NCBI RefSeq assembly: GCF_019396325.1
Contig: NZ_JAHKRO010000085.1
Location: forward strand, 1-39,766
Length of the DNA stretch: 39,766 nucleotides
Reading direction: 5' to 3'
DNA from: Nonomuraea ceibae
Lineage (GTDB): Bacteria; Actinomycetota; Actinomycetes; Streptosporangiales; Streptosporangiaceae
A program made the position numbers and the translations under genes. The notes beneath the pieces are model-generated. The model did no database searches. It had not been told where the DNA came from and saw only the letters and a list, made by a program, of their open reading frames with translations. This document shows positions 8,987-16,901 of the stretch, piece by piece. Each line of letters begins with the position of its first letter. Position 1 is the first letter of the stretch.

Positions 8987-10345
8987 ATGAATCGGGGCTG
9001 GATCGTGGGCGGAGCCCTGATGCTCGCTGCCGCAGTGCCCGCCGTGCCGGCGGCGGCCAACGGGGTGTCCATGGTGCTCGACCAGATGGGCAACCCCGAC
9101 GGAGTGCTCAAATGGATCAGGACCGGCGACGTGCTGCGCTACCAGGTGCGGCTCAAGGGCATGGGGCACGACGCCCGGCTCGCGGTCGCCACGGTCCCGG
9201 CCGCCGCCCTCACCACCGTCGCCTGCCCCGCCACGGGGGCTGTCACTGGGCCTGTCACCGGGGTCGTCCCTGAGGCCGCCGCGAGTGCCGCGCCCGCGCC
9301 GGTGGGGGCCGGCGTTCCTCCGGAGGGCGTCCCCGGGCGGGTGGCAGGCGCCCGGGTGACGGCGAACCGGGCGCTCTCGGGGACGGTGGACGCCGGTGCC
9401 CGCGTGTGCCCGCTCGGGCAGCTCGCCGGCAAGCAGGTCGTGGACGTGACGCTCACCGTTCCGCAGGGGGCCGGCGAGGTCGAGCTGGCCGCCGTGGCGA
9501 AGGTGCGCGAGGACGACGGGCTCGGGCACACGACGATCGCCAGGAGTGTGCGTACCGCGGTCTTCGAGGGGCCGGTGCCGCGTGACGTGGTGGGCTTCAG
9601 CGGCAACGCCGTACGCCTCACCCAGAAGGCCGCCCCGCCCGCCGCCGTCCCTCCGCGCCCCGGGGGCCACTCGGCACGGCCGTCCCGGCAGGACGCGCTC
9701 GCCCAGAGGGACGCATCCCGCCAGGAACGCCTGCCCGCCCAGGACGCGCCCGCCCTCAATGCCGCACCCTCCGTCGGGGGCGCACCCGCGCCGGGCGACG
9801 CCACCACGCGGAGGCGCACACCGCCCGTAGGTGGCGCGCCCGCGCCGGGCGACCCCACCGCACGTGGCCGCACACCGTCCACGGGCAGCGCGCCCGCTCA
9901 GCGGGGCGCATCCGCTCAGAAGGGCGCGACCGCCCATGACGCGCCGGCCCTCAGTGCGGCCCCCTCGGTCGGGGGTGCGCCCGCGCCCGGTGGGGCCACC
10001 GTGCGGGGGTATGCGCCGTACGTTGCGGACGCGCCCGCGTTGGGTGGGGCCACTGCCGTTGGGGGCGTGCCCGACCGGCAGGGAATGCCCGCCCCGGGAG
10101 GAGCGCCTGCTGCTGGGGTGGCGGTGGCACCTGTGCAGACCGGGCAGCCGGTGGAGGCGGTGGAGGCGCCCTTGCCTCGGGAGGTCGGGGGCGGGAGGAT
10201 GCAGGTACGGGCCGAGGAGGCGGTGAATCCGCTGGCCGGGCCGCGGGGCGTGCCTGCCGTGGCGGTGGGGATCGCGGCGCTGATGGGGACGCTGTGGCTG
10301 ATCGCCAGGGTGCAGCGGGCACGCATTCAAAAAAACGTCTGGTAA
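8987..10345 (+). CDS. Secreted, C-terminally anchored protein with Ala/Pro/Gly repeats
   Basis: 452 residues, not recognised as a named family. ATG 8987 has a good GAGGGAGG ribosome site. A signal peptide (about 1-23, ending PAAA) leads to a folded-looking N-terminal domain of about 190 residues (TGDVLRYQVRLKGMG; VVDVTLTVPQGAGEVELAAVAKV), plausibly beta-rich. A long low-complexity region from about residue 220 to 390 follows, built from imperfect units such as VGGAPAPGD. A C-terminal helix (about 423-441) with the basic tail RVQRARIQKNVW would anchor the protein in the membrane with the domain outside. It resembles surface stalk proteins. It follows the secretion-like cluster on the same strand, but a 64-nt gap with a dyad suggests its own promoter. 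Confidence 0.75.
   Translation: MNRGWIVGGALMLAAAVPAVPAAANGVSMVLDQMGNPDGVLKWIRTGDVLRYQVRLKGMGHDARLAVATVPAAALTTVACPATGAVTGPVTGVVPEAAASAAPAPVGAGVPPEGVPGRVAGARVTANRALSGTVDAGARVCPLGQLAGKQVVDVTLTVPQGAGEVELAAVAKVREDDGLGHTTIARSVRTAVFEGPVPRDVVGFSGNAVRLTQKAAPPAAVPPRPGGHSARPSRQDALAQRDASRQERLPAQDAPALNAAPSVGGAPAPGDATTRRRTPPVGGAPAPGDPTARGRTPSTGSAPAQRGASAQKGATAHDAPALSAAPSVGGAPAPGGATVRGYAPYVADAPALGGATAVGGVPDRQGMPAPGGAPAAGVAVAPVQTGQPVEAVEAPLPREVGGGRMQVRAEEAVNPLAGPRGVPAVAVGIAALMGTLWLIARVQRARIQKNVW
9751..10110 (+). repeat. Imperfect coding tandem repeats (Ala/Pro/Gly-rich units)
   Basis: Within the surface protein gene. The block coding for NAAPSVGGAPAPGD near 9760 recurs as SAAPSVGGAPAPGG near 9958, with shorter PVGGAPAPGDPT and related units between them. 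The reading frame is kept throughout. It looks like a length-variable stalk. Confidence 0.6.
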
Positions 10346-10352
10346 TTCCGTC

Positions 10353-10380
10353 TTTACTGTGCCTTTTACCCGACTAGTAT
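10353..10380 (+). promoter_or_regulatory. Candidate promoter for the 10420 gene
   Basis: A TTTACT hexamer (10353-10358) and a TAGTAT hexamer (10375-10380) are separated by 16 nt, in a locally AT-rich patch right after the upstream stop and 40 nt before the GTG start. Each hexamer matches four of six bases of the housekeeping sigma consensus. Weak but position-consistent. Confidence 0.4.
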
Positions 10381-10419
10381 TCCCTTGACCAAGGTTGCGG
10401 GACTGCGCGGAGGGCACAG

Positions 10420-11643
10420 GTGGCACGCACGCGAGCGACGGCCGTGTCCGCGATGGTGCTCGCACTGGGGCTGACCTGCGCGGGTGTCGCCCCGTTCGTG
10501 GGGCAGAGCGCTTCGGCGACGGCCTTGACCCCGGTGGAGCCGTGTGACGCGGGCGAGGTGTGCGAGGAGGGTCCGCCGGAGACCACGGTCACCGTCATCA
10601 CCACGCTGCCGACGCCGACCCCGACGGAGCAGCCGGAGACGACGGTCACCAAGACGGTCACGGCGACGCCGACTCCGAAGAAGACGACCGCCAAGCCGAC
10701 GCCGACGAAGACCACGCAGGCGCCCGATCCGACGCCGCAGACGAGCTCGGCCCCACAGCCTCAGCCGCTGCCGACGCAGAGCGTGGAGGTCCCGGCGGCG
10801 ACGCCTTCCGAGACGGAGTCGGAGGTCGAGATGCCGCAGGTGGCCACCAGCGACCCGCTGCCGTCGGAGACGCTGCCGCAGTCGTCGGAGAGCGAGCCGA
10901 TCCCGCTGGAGGTGCGTAACGCGGCGCCGGAGTTCGACCAGCGGACGCTGACGCAGCAGCTCAGCATCCCGGCGCTGGTCATGGTGCTGCTGGTGCTGTT
11001 CGCGGTGCTGATCTTCGAGGGCCGGTTGCGCCGGATGGCGCACGCCGCGGCGGTGCGCAAGGCGGGGCCGCAGCTGCCGCCGGTGCCGCCGGAGATGGCG
11101 GGCTACCCGGCGGGTCCGGGTTATGCCACGGCGGCGTTCCCGGCTCCCGGTTATCCGGGCGGCACGGCGTACGCGCCGATCATCAGTTTCGTCCCGGTGC
11201 AGACGTATCCGGGGGGCCAGGTCCAGTACGGCGCGGTCTACCAGGACCCGGCCATGTACGGCCAGGCGGCTCCCGAACACCAGCAGCCGGCGACCGTGCA
11301 GGAGCCGGTGGTGCTGCAGCCGGACCAGTTCGACACCGTGGACCAGGAGCCGGCCTACCGGGCGCCGTTCGAGCCGCTGGTGCCGCCGGAGCCGCCGCCT
11401 TCGGACATCCCGCCTGGCGGCGCGGGCCCGTACGAGGACACGCCCGAGCGCCCGCTGGGTGCGGCGTCGATGGCCGAGCAGGGCGACGCCGAGCCGTGGC
11501 AGGCGTTCGCGGCGGACCGGACGGTCGTCCAGCCGCTGCCGGGCACGCCGGCGGAGGACACTTCGGGGGACGGCGCGACGGTGGAGGAACCCCGGCCCGA
11601 GCAGGGCAAGCGCAAGCGCGGGCTGCGGCGCAAGAGCAAGTGA
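10420..11643 (+). CDS. Secreted bitopic protein with Thr/Pro stalk and proline-rich cytoplasmic tail
   Basis: 407 residues, unrecognised. GTG 10420 follows a GGAGGG ribosome site. A signal peptide (about 1-33, ending SASATA) leads to a CDAGEVCEEG segment with two cysteines, a long Thr/Pro/Lys stalk (about 50-150) probably crossing the peptidoglycan, one membrane helix (about 181-203, PALVMVLLVLFAVLIF) and a cytoplasmic tail rich in Pro, Tyr, Gln and Glu, ending in a strongly basic KRKRGLRRKSK. The layout (outside stalk, helix, disordered inside tail) suggests a wall-spanning linker or signalling anchor. It ends 3 nt before a strong terminator hairpin, so it closes the plus-strand block. Role in the secretion-like apparatus is inferred from adjacency only. 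Confidence 0.72.
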   Translation: MARTRATAVSAMVLALGLTCAGVAPFVGQSASATALTPVEPCDAGEVCEEGPPETTVTVITTLPTPTPTEQPETTVTKTVTATPTPKKTTAKPTPTKTTQAPDPTPQTSSAPQPQPLPTQSVEVPAATPSETESEVEMPQVATSDPLPSETLPQSSESEPIPLEVRNAAPEFDQRTLTQQLSIPALVMVLLVLFAVLIFEGRLRRMAHAAAVRKAGPQLPPVPPEMAGYPAGPGYATAAFPAPGYPGGTAYAPIISFVPVQTYPGGQVQYGAVYQDPAMYGQAAPEHQQPATVQEPVVLQPDQFDTVDQEPAYRAPFEPLVPPEPPPSDIPPGGAGPYEDTPERPLGAASMAEQGDAEPWQAFAADRTVVQPLPGTPAEDTSGDGATVEEPRPEQGKRKRGLRRKSK

Positions 11644-11646
11644 GAA

Positions 11647-11670
11647 CGGCGGGGCCCGAAGGCCCCGCCG
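11647..11670. terminator. Bidirectional intrinsic-type terminator hairpin
   Basis: A perfect 10-bp GC stem (CGGCGGGGCC / GGCCCCGCCG) closes on a CGAA tetraloop, between the convergent stops of the 10420 gene and the Sdh1 iron-sulfur gene. There is no U-tract, as is common in actinomycetes. Confidence 0.85.
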
Positions 11671-11676
11671 CCGGTG

Positions 11677-12432
11677 TCACTTGGACGAGCGCTTGAAAAT
11701 CTTGTTGCCGAGCCAGACCAGCGGGTCGTACTTGCGGTCGACCACGCGCTCCTTCATCGGGATCAGCGCGTTGTCAGTGATCTTGATGTGCTCGGGGCAG
11801 ACCTCGGTGCAGCACTTGGTGATGTTGCAGTAGCCGAGGCCGTGGTCCTGCTGGGCCGAGTCCTTGCGGTCGGCCACGTCGTACGGGTGCATGTCCAGCT
11901 CGGCGATCCGCATGAGGAAGCGGGGGCCGGAGAAGGCCGGCTTGTTCTCCTCGTGGTCGCGGATGACGTGGCAGACGTTGTTGCACATGAAGCACTCGAT
12001 GCACTTGCGGAACTCCTGGGACCGCTCGACATCGACCTGCTGCATCCGGTATTCGCCGGGCCGCACGCCCTCCGGGGGCGTGAAGGACGGCACCTCCCGG
12101 GCCTTCTGGTAGTTGTACGAGACGTCGGTGACCAGGTCCTTGATGACGGGGAAGGTCCGCATCGGGGTCACCGTGATGGTCTCGTCCTCCGCGAAGGTGG
12201 ACATCCGGGTCATACAGCCCAGGCGCGGCTTGCCGTTGATCTCCATCGAGCAGGAGCCGCACTTGCCGGCCTTGCAGTTCCAGCGGACCGCGAGGTCGGG
12301 GGCCTGGGTGGCCTGGAGCCTGTGGATGATGTCGAGGACGACCTCGCCCTCGTTCACCTCGACGGTGAAGTCTTCGAGCCTGCCTTCGCCTCCCTCACCG
12401 CGCCAGACCTTGAACTTCGCCTTGTAGCTCAT
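11677..12432 (-). CDS. sdhB: Succinate dehydrogenase/fumarate reductase iron-sulfur subunit, Sdh1 type
   Basis: 251 residues. This electron-transfer subunit carries three Fe-S clusters from FAD to the membrane subunit. A plant-ferredoxin 2Fe-2S set is visible in WNCKAGKCGSCSMEI plus a downstream Cys (PRLGCMT), then two cysteine groups, CIECFMCNNVCH and CCTEVCPEHIKI, for the 4Fe-4S and 3Fe-4S clusters. ATG 12432 overlaps the flavoprotein stop by 4 nt (ATGA). A longer frame to 12681 only overlaps the flavoprotein gene. With the two upstream genes the order anchor-flavoprotein-FeS matches mycobacterial Sdh1 (Rv0249c-Rv0248c-Rv0247c). Whether it runs as succinate oxidase or fumarate reductase cannot be read from sequence. 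Confidence 0.92.
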   Translation of the reverse strand: MSYKAKFKVWRGEGGEGRLEDFTVEVNEGEVVLDIIHRLQATQAPDLAVRWNCKAGKCGSCSMEINGKPRLGCMTRMSTFAEDETITVTPMRTFPVIKDLVTDVSYNYQKAREVPSFTPPEGVRPGEYRMQQVDVERSQEFRKCIECFMCNNVCHVIRDHEENKPAFSGPRFLMRIAELDMHPYDVADRKDSAQQDHGLGYCNITKCCTEVCPEHIKITDNALIPMKERVVDRKYDPLVWLGNKIFKRSSK

Positions 12433-14315
12433 TTCGAAATCCCGTCGAACTCGGCCATCTCTTCGTCGGTGAGATACTTCTTCAGCTCGTCGCGGTCGAA
12501 CAGGGTGATCAGGTCGTCGCGCATCGGAGGCTGGACGCGCTCCTCGACCTGGATCGACCGGCCGTCGCCGGTGGAGCAGACGAGCAGCTTGCGGCGCCAC
12601 TCGGGGTTCATGCCGGGGAAGTCGTCGCGGGTGTGGCCGCCCCGGCTCTCCTCGCGCTTGAGCGCGGCCCGCGCCACGCACTCCGAGACGAGCACCATGT
12701 TGCGCAGGTCGAGCGCCAGGTGCCAGCCCGGGTTGTAGACGCGCGACCCGGCCGCGCCGACGAGCTGGGCGCGCTCCTTGAGCTTCTCCACGACCTCCAG
12801 CGCCTCGGCGACCTCGTCGGCCTTGCGGATGATGCCGACCAGGTCGTTCATCGTTCGCTGGAGCTCCTGGTGGACCTCGTACGGGTTCTCGCCCGAGCGC
12901 TGGAGCGGCGCCTCGGCCTCGGCGCGGGCGGCGTCCACGTCCGCCTGCGCGGGCCGGGGCCGGGCGGCGAGCGTGTCGACGTAGGCCGCCGCGCCCGCGC
13001 CGGCCCGCCGGCCGAAGACCAGCAGGTCCGACAGCGAGTTGCCGCCGAGCCGGTTGGAGCCGTGCATGCCGCCGGACACCTCGCCCGCCGCGAACAGGCC
13101 GGGCACGGAGGCCGCGCCGGAGTCGGCGTCGACCTCGACGCCGCCCATGATGTAGTGGCAGGTCGGGCCCACCTGCATCGGCTCGGCGGTGATGTCGACG
13201 TCGGCCAGCTCCTTGAACTGGTGGTGCATCGACGGCAGCCGGCGCTTGATCTCCTCGGCGGGCAGCCGGGTCGACACGTCCAGGTAGACGCCGCCCTGGG
13301 GGGATCCGCGCCCGGCCTTCACCTCGGCGTTGATGGCCCTGGCGACCTCGTCACGCGGCAGCAGCTCCGGCGGACGGCGGTTGTTGGCCTGGTCGGTGTA
13401 CCAGCGGTCGCCCTCCTCCTCGGTGGTGGCGTACTTGTCCTTGAACACCTCGGGGATGTACTTGAACATGAAGCGCTCGCCCTCGGAGTTGCGCAGCACG
13501 CCGCCGTCGCCGCGCACCGACTCGGTGACGAGGATGCCGCGCACGGAGGGCGGCCAGACCATCCCGGTGGGGTGGAACTGGATGAACTCCATGTTGATCA
13601 GCTTGGCCCCGGCCAGCAGGGCCAGCGCGTGGCCGTCGCCGGTGTACTCCCAGGAGTTGGAGGTGACCACGTACGACTTGCCGATGCCGCCGGTGGCGAG
13701 CACCACGGCGGGGGCGTCGAACAGGACGTAGTTGCCGCTCTCGCGCCAGTAGCCGAACGCGCCGGCGATCCGGTCGTCCTGCTTGAGCAGGCGGGTGACC
13801 GTGCATTCCTGGAAGACCTTGATGTAGGCCTCGTGGTCGCCGTGCGTCTCGAAGTCCTCCTGCTGGAGGGCGACGACGCGCTGCTGCAGGGTCCGGATCA
13901 TCTCCAGGCCGGTGCGGTCGCCGACGTGGGCGAGCCGGGGGTACTCGTGGCCGCCGAAGTTGCGCTGGCTGATCTTGCCGTCCTTGGTGCGGTCGAACAG
14001 CGCGCCCCACGCCTCCAGCTCCCAGACCCGGTCCGGGGCCTCCTTGGCGTGCAGCTCGGCCATGCGCCAGTTGTTGAGGAACTTGCCGCCGCGCATGGTG
14101 TCGCGGAAGTGCACCATCCAGTTGTCGTCGGAGTTGACGTTGCCCATCGCGGCGGCGGCGCCGCCCTCGGCCATGACCGTGTGGGCCTTGCCGAACAGCG
14201 ACTTGCACACGATCGCGGTGCGCTTGCCCTGCTGACGGGCCTCGATGGCGGCGCGCAGCCCGGCGCCTCCCGCGCCGATGACGACGACGTCGTATTCGTG
14301 ACGCTCGATTTCCAC
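12429..14315 (-). CDS. sdhA: Succinate dehydrogenase flavoprotein subunit, Sdh1 type
   Basis: 628 residues from GTG 14315 (VEIERHEYDVVVIGAGGAG), with an AAGGA ribosome site about 11 nt upstream. Upstream extension to 14420 would run into the anchor gene. It shows the Rossmann FAD motif GAGGAGLRAA, the covalent-FAD histidine context GKAHTVMAEGG, the substrate motif FIQFHPTGM, VLATGGIGKSY and the late FAD motif NRLGGNSLSDLLVFGR. It oxidises succinate to fumarate (or the reverse) at the cytoplasmic face. It lies 14 nt after the anchor gene and overlaps sdhB by ATGA. It is clearly different in sequence from the second flavoprotein at 19881, so this is a different SDH class and not a recent duplicate. 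Confidence 0.93.
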   Translation of the reverse strand: MEIERHEYDVVVIGAGGAGLRAAIEARQQGKRTAIVCKSLFGKAHTVMAEGGAAAAMGNVNSDDNWMVHFRDTMRGGKFLNNWRMAELHAKEAPDRVWELEAWGALFDRTKDGKISQRNFGGHEYPRLAHVGDRTGLEMIRTLQQRVVALQQEDFETHGDHEAYIKVFQECTVTRLLKQDDRIAGAFGYWRESGNYVLFDAPAVVLATGGIGKSYVVTSNSWEYTGDGHALALLAGAKLINMEFIQFHPTGMVWPPSVRGILVTESVRGDGGVLRNSEGERFMFKYIPEVFKDKYATTEEEGDRWYTDQANNRRPPELLPRDEVARAINAEVKAGRGSPQGGVYLDVSTRLPAEEIKRRLPSMHHQFKELADVDITAEPMQVGPTCHYIMGGVEVDADSGAASVPGLFAAGEVSGGMHGSNRLGGNSLSDLLVFGRRAGAGAAAYVDTLAARPRPAQADVDAARAEAEAPLQRSGENPYEVHQELQRTMNDLVGIIRKADEVAEALEVVEKLKERAQLVGAAGSRVYNPGWHLALDLRNMVLVSECVARAALKREESRGGHTRDDFPGMNPEWRRKLLVCSTGDGRSIQVEERVQPPMRDDLITLFDRDELKKYLTDEEMAEFDGISK

Positions 14316-14329
14316 TGTGAAACGATTCC

Positions 14330-15118
14330 TTACGCGAACGGGAAGGCGATGATGCCCTTGGCCACCAGACGGACGTAGAGGTCGGCGCCCATGACGGAGA
14401 ACATCGAGGCCCAGGCCCACTGCTGGTGCTTGGCGTTGAGCTTGGAGACGAGGGTCCAGGCCTTGTAGCGGAACGGGTGGCGCGAGAAGTGGTTGAGCCT
14501 GCCCGCGGTGATGTGCCTGCAGGAGTGGCAGCCCAGCGTGTAGCCGAGGATGAGCACGGCGTTGGCCAGCAGGATGTAGCTGCCGAGGCCGAGCGGCTTG
14601 TGGACGAGCGCCAGGATCGCGTCGTAGGTGAGGATCGCGCCGATCAGCAGGGCGAAGTAGAAGAAGTAGCGGTGGATGTTCTGCATGATCAGCGGGAAGC
14701 GGGTCTCACCGGTGTACTTGCCGTGCGGCTCCTGCACCGCGCACGCCGCCGGCGACAGCCAGAACGAGCGATAGTACGACTTGCGGTAGTAATAGCAGGT
14801 CAGCCGGAACCCGCCCGGCAGACCGAGGATGAGCAGCCCCGGCGGCAGCGCGTACCAGTCGCCGATCGGAGCCCACCCGAACAGCCGGGCGCCGTCGCAC
14901 ACCGCGGAGGTCGTCAGGCAGGGCGAGGCGAAGGGGGCGATATAGGGCTCGACGAAGTTGCTCGTGTCGATGATCGCCCACACCCCGTAGACCAGGAATG
15001 AGCTGAGCCCGAGAAACGTCAGCAGCGGGGTGATCCACCATCGGTCGGTGCGCAGGGTGCGCACCTTGACTTGGGCACGCTGCCTTCTCACTGGAGCGTC
15101 GGGCGTCGTCTGGGTCAT
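14330..15118 (-). CDS. Sdh1 membrane anchor subunit (Rv0249c-like)
   Basis: 262 residues from ATG 15118, preceded by GGAGAGG. Hydrophobic helices lie at about 29-50, 90-107, 149-170, 180-196 and 236-256. Long polar segments (FRLTCYYYRKSYYRSFW; QEPHGKYTGETRFPLIMQNIHRYF) are typical of the mycobacterial Sdh1 anchor and unlike the small SdhC/SdhD pair of E. coli. A C197-H198-S-C200-R-H202 cluster lies at a membrane boundary. From memory, the mycobacterial Sdh1 structure contains a membrane-embedded Rieske-type 2Fe-2S cluster in this subunit; this C/H set is the best candidate for its ligands, though that is inference. First gene of the minus-strand sdh operon, behind a leader with a hairpin and two Crp-like sites. 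Confidence 0.87.
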   Translation of the reverse strand: MTQTTPDAPVRRQRAQVKVRTLRTDRWWITPLLTFLGLSSFLVYGVWAIIDTSNFVEPYIAPFASPCLTTSAVCDGARLFGWAPIGDWYALPPGLLILGLPGGFRLTCYYYRKSYYRSFWLSPAACAVQEPHGKYTGETRFPLIMQNIHRYFFYFALLIGAILTYDAILALVHKPLGLGSYILLANAVLILGYTLGCHSCRHITAGRLNHFSRHPFRYKAWTLVSKLNAKHQQWAWASMFSVMGADLYVRLVAKGIIAFPFA

Positions 15119-15139
15119 CGCGGACCTCTCCACCTCCCG

Positions 15140-15163
15140 CGGACCCCGCACGCCTGGGGTCCG
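15140..15163. promoter_or_regulatory. 8-bp palindromic hairpin in the Sdh1 leader
   Basis: CGGACCCC (15140-15147) and GGGGTCCG (15156-15163) are perfect inverted arms around 8 nt. It lies 22 nt upstream of the anchor start codon, inside the probable 5' leader. It could be an operator or a leader stem affecting translation; nothing further is visible. Confidence 0.4.
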
Positions 15164-15255
15164 GGTCGTCTGTCTGGCGCGCACATGTGGCGGGCGCTGT
15201 GCTCCGCTCCGGCGCGCGTTGGTGTGGGATACGTTACGACGCCCGCATACGGATT

Positions 15256-15271
15256 TGTGAGAAGCATCACT
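15256..15271. promoter_or_regulatory. Crp/Fnr-family-type operator 1 upstream of Sdh1
   Basis: TGTGA-N6-TCACT matches the Crp/GlxR consensus TGTGA-N6-TCACA at nine of ten fixed bases. Its centre is about 145 nt upstream of the Sdh1 anchor start. On the minus strand a TAACGT hexamer (15236-15231) lies downstream. If that is the -10 element, the site centres near -40, a class II activator position. The promoter is inferred. Confidence 0.6.
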
Positions 15272-15290
15272 CACTTTTTCCAGGACGACC

Positions 15291-15306
15291 TGTGATTCCT
15301 GTCACG
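15291..15306. promoter_or_regulatory. Crp/Fnr-family-type operator 2 upstream of Sdh1
   Basis: TGTGA-N6-TCACG also matches nine of ten fixed bases, and fits the looser GTG-N6-GNCAC form remembered for Streptomyces Crp. It is 35 nt centre to centre from operator 1, placing both sites on roughly similar faces of the helix. It sits 8 nt before the stop of the receiver gene, so it probably serves the sdh operon. Confidence 0.55.
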
Positions 15307-15313
15307 TCCGCCG

Positions 15314-15763
15314 TCAGGCGCGCAACCCCTGGTTGGGCAACTTCACCACAGTCACAAAAAAGTTATCGATTTGACGGACAACTCTTATGAACTGCTGAAA
15401 ATCGACCGGTTTTGCGACATACGCATTCGCGTGCATCTTGTAGCTGAGCAGGATGTCCTCCTCGGCCTCCGAGGTCGTCAGGACCACCACCGGGATGGTC
15501 CGCAGATCCTCGTCGAGCTTGACCTCCTCCAGCACCTCCAGCCCGCTCTTCCTGGGCAGGTTGAGGTCGAGCAGGATCAGGTCGGGCCGGGGCACGCCGG
15601 CGTGCTCGCCCTTCTGGCGCAGGAAGTCCATCGCCTGCTCGCCGTCGTTCACCACGTGCAGGCGGTTGCTCACCTTGTTGAGCTCGAACGCCTCCCGCGT
15701 CAGCAGGATGTCGCCCTGGTCGTCCTCGACCAGGAGCACCTCGATCGGGCGCCAGTCATTCAT
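15314..15763 (-). CDS. Single-domain response regulator (Rcp1-like receiver)
   Basis: 149 residues, essentially one receiver domain: acidic pair EDD at 13-15, phosphoacceptor D66 in LLDLNLP, T/S in VLTTSEAEED and K118 in YVAKPVDF. The spacing with QGDILLTREAFE and a long loop before the Asp is typical of Rcp1-type receivers that pair with phytochrome-like kinases. There is no output domain, so it probably works by protein contact or as a phosphate sink. The start overlaps the kinase gene by 8 nt, a strong sign of a cognate pair. Last gene of the LysR-phosphatase-kinase-receiver run. Confidence 0.9.
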   Translation of the reverse strand: MNDWRPIEVLLVEDDQGDILLTREAFELNKVSNRLHVVNDGEQAMDFLRQKGEHAGVPRPDLILLDLNLPRKSGLEVLEEVKLDEDLRTIPVVVLTTSEAEEDILLSYKMHANAYVAKPVDFQQFIRVVRQIDNFFVTVVKLPNQGLRA

Positions 15764-16901
15764 CGTCGTCTCCCGCGGCCGGTAGCGTCCATCGGAACGT
15801 CGTGCCCGGCCCCTCCGCGTCGCCGTCGAGCCACAGCTGCCCGCCGTGAAACTCGACAATCTTGCGGCAGAGCGCGAGCCCGATGCCCGTACCTGGATAC
15901 ACGTCCCGTGGGTGGAGGCGCTGGAAGATGAGGAAGATCCGGTCGGCGTACTTGGGCTCGACGCCGATGCCGTTGTCGGAGCAGCTGAACTCCCACATGC
16001 CGCCCTTGCGGGTGACGCCGATGTGCACGCGGGGCGGTTGCTCGCCGCGGAACTTGACGCCGTTCTCGATGAGGTTCTGGAAGAGCTGCGTGAGCTGGAC
16101 GCGGTTGCCGACGACCGCGGGCAGCTCGTCGGCGGTGACGGTGGCCTCGACGTCCTCGATCATGCCCGAGAGGTTGACCAGCGCCGCGTCCAGCGCGGGC
16201 CGCGTCTCCACCACGGACCGGCCGCTGGTCACCCGGCCGACGCGGGAGAAGTCGAGCAGGTCGTTGATGAGGAGCTGCATGCGCTTGGCGCCGTCGACGG
16301 CGTAGTGGATGTACTGCTTGGCCCGCTCGTCGAGCTGGTCGCCGTAGCGCTGTTCGAGCATCTGGGTGAAGCTGGCGACCTTGCGCAGCGGCTCCTGAAG
16401 GTCGTGGCTGGCCACGTACGCGAACTGCTCCAGCTCCCCGTTGGAGCGGCGCAGCTCGTCGGCCTGGTCCTGGGCGATGCGCCAGTTCGACAGGATGCGC
16501 CGGCGCATCGAGTCGACGTGGCTGGACAGCTCGGCCAGCTCGGCGGGCCTGGCCACGCCGAGGCGGTGGTCGAAGTCGCCGCCCGCGACGGCGCGCACCT
16601 GGTCGGTGAGCCGCGCGATGGGCTTCAGCACGGTGAAGCGGACGATGAGCACCAGCGCCAGGACCGAGGCCAGCAGCACCGAGCAGAGCACCACGAGCAG
16701 CACGGTCAGCCGGTTCACCTGGGCGGCGATCTCGGGCCGGGGCTCCAGCACGCTCAGCTCGGAGATCATCATCATGATCAGCGTGGCCGAGGTCAGGAAC
16801 GCGACGCCGGTGAGCGCGCCGGTGATGAGGAACCAGCGGGTGAGCGGGATCCGGCCGACTCCGGTGGCGGGCTTGGCCGGAGGCAGCGGGTTGATGCTCA
16901 T
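15756..16901 (-). CDS. Membrane sensor histidine kinase with HAMP domain
   Basis: 381 residues from ATG 16901 (ribosome site AGGAG 7 nt upstream; ATGA overlap with the phosphatase gene). Two membrane helices (about 23-46 and 64-88) flank only about 18 external residues, so there is no real extracellular sensor. A HAMP segment (about 88-140) and the phosphoacceptor H166 in YVASHDLQEPLRKV, the HisKA form common in phytochrome-like kinases, follow. The ATPase lobe shows NLIENGVKF, SDNGIGV and GTGIGLALCRKIVE. It probably senses a membrane or internal signal and phosphorylates the next-gene receiver. The much longer overlapping open frame to 17867 is the wrong-frame shadow of the phosphatase gene. 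Confidence 0.9.
   Translation of the reverse strand: MSINPLPPAKPATGVGRIPLTRWFLITGALTGVAFLTSATLIMMMISELSVLEPRPEIAAQVNRLTVLLVVLCSVLLASVLALVLIVRFTVLKPIARLTDQVRAVAGGDFDHRLGVARPAELAELSSHVDSMRRRILSNWRIAQDQADELRRSNGELEQFAYVASHDLQEPLRKVASFTQMLEQRYGDQLDERAKQYIHYAVDGAKRMQLLINDLLDFSRVGRVTSGRSVVETRPALDAALVNLSGMIEDVEATVTADELPAVVGNRVQLTQLFQNLIENGVKFRGEQPPRVHIGVTRKGGMWEFSCSDNGIGVEPKYADRIFLIFQRLHPRDVYPGTGIGLALCRKIVEFHGGQLWLDGDAEGPGTTFRWTLPAAGDDDE

Noticed and set aside
12633..14378. 581-codon plus-strand frame opposite the Sdh1 flavoprotein gene
   Set aside because: Antisense artefact: low-complexity Val/Gly/His-rich composition and no ribosome site; the minus strand is unambiguous.
15256..15306. Fnr (oxygen) sites in place of Crp sites
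   Set aside because: The half sites are TGTGA, not TTGAT; a Crp/GlxR reading fits better.
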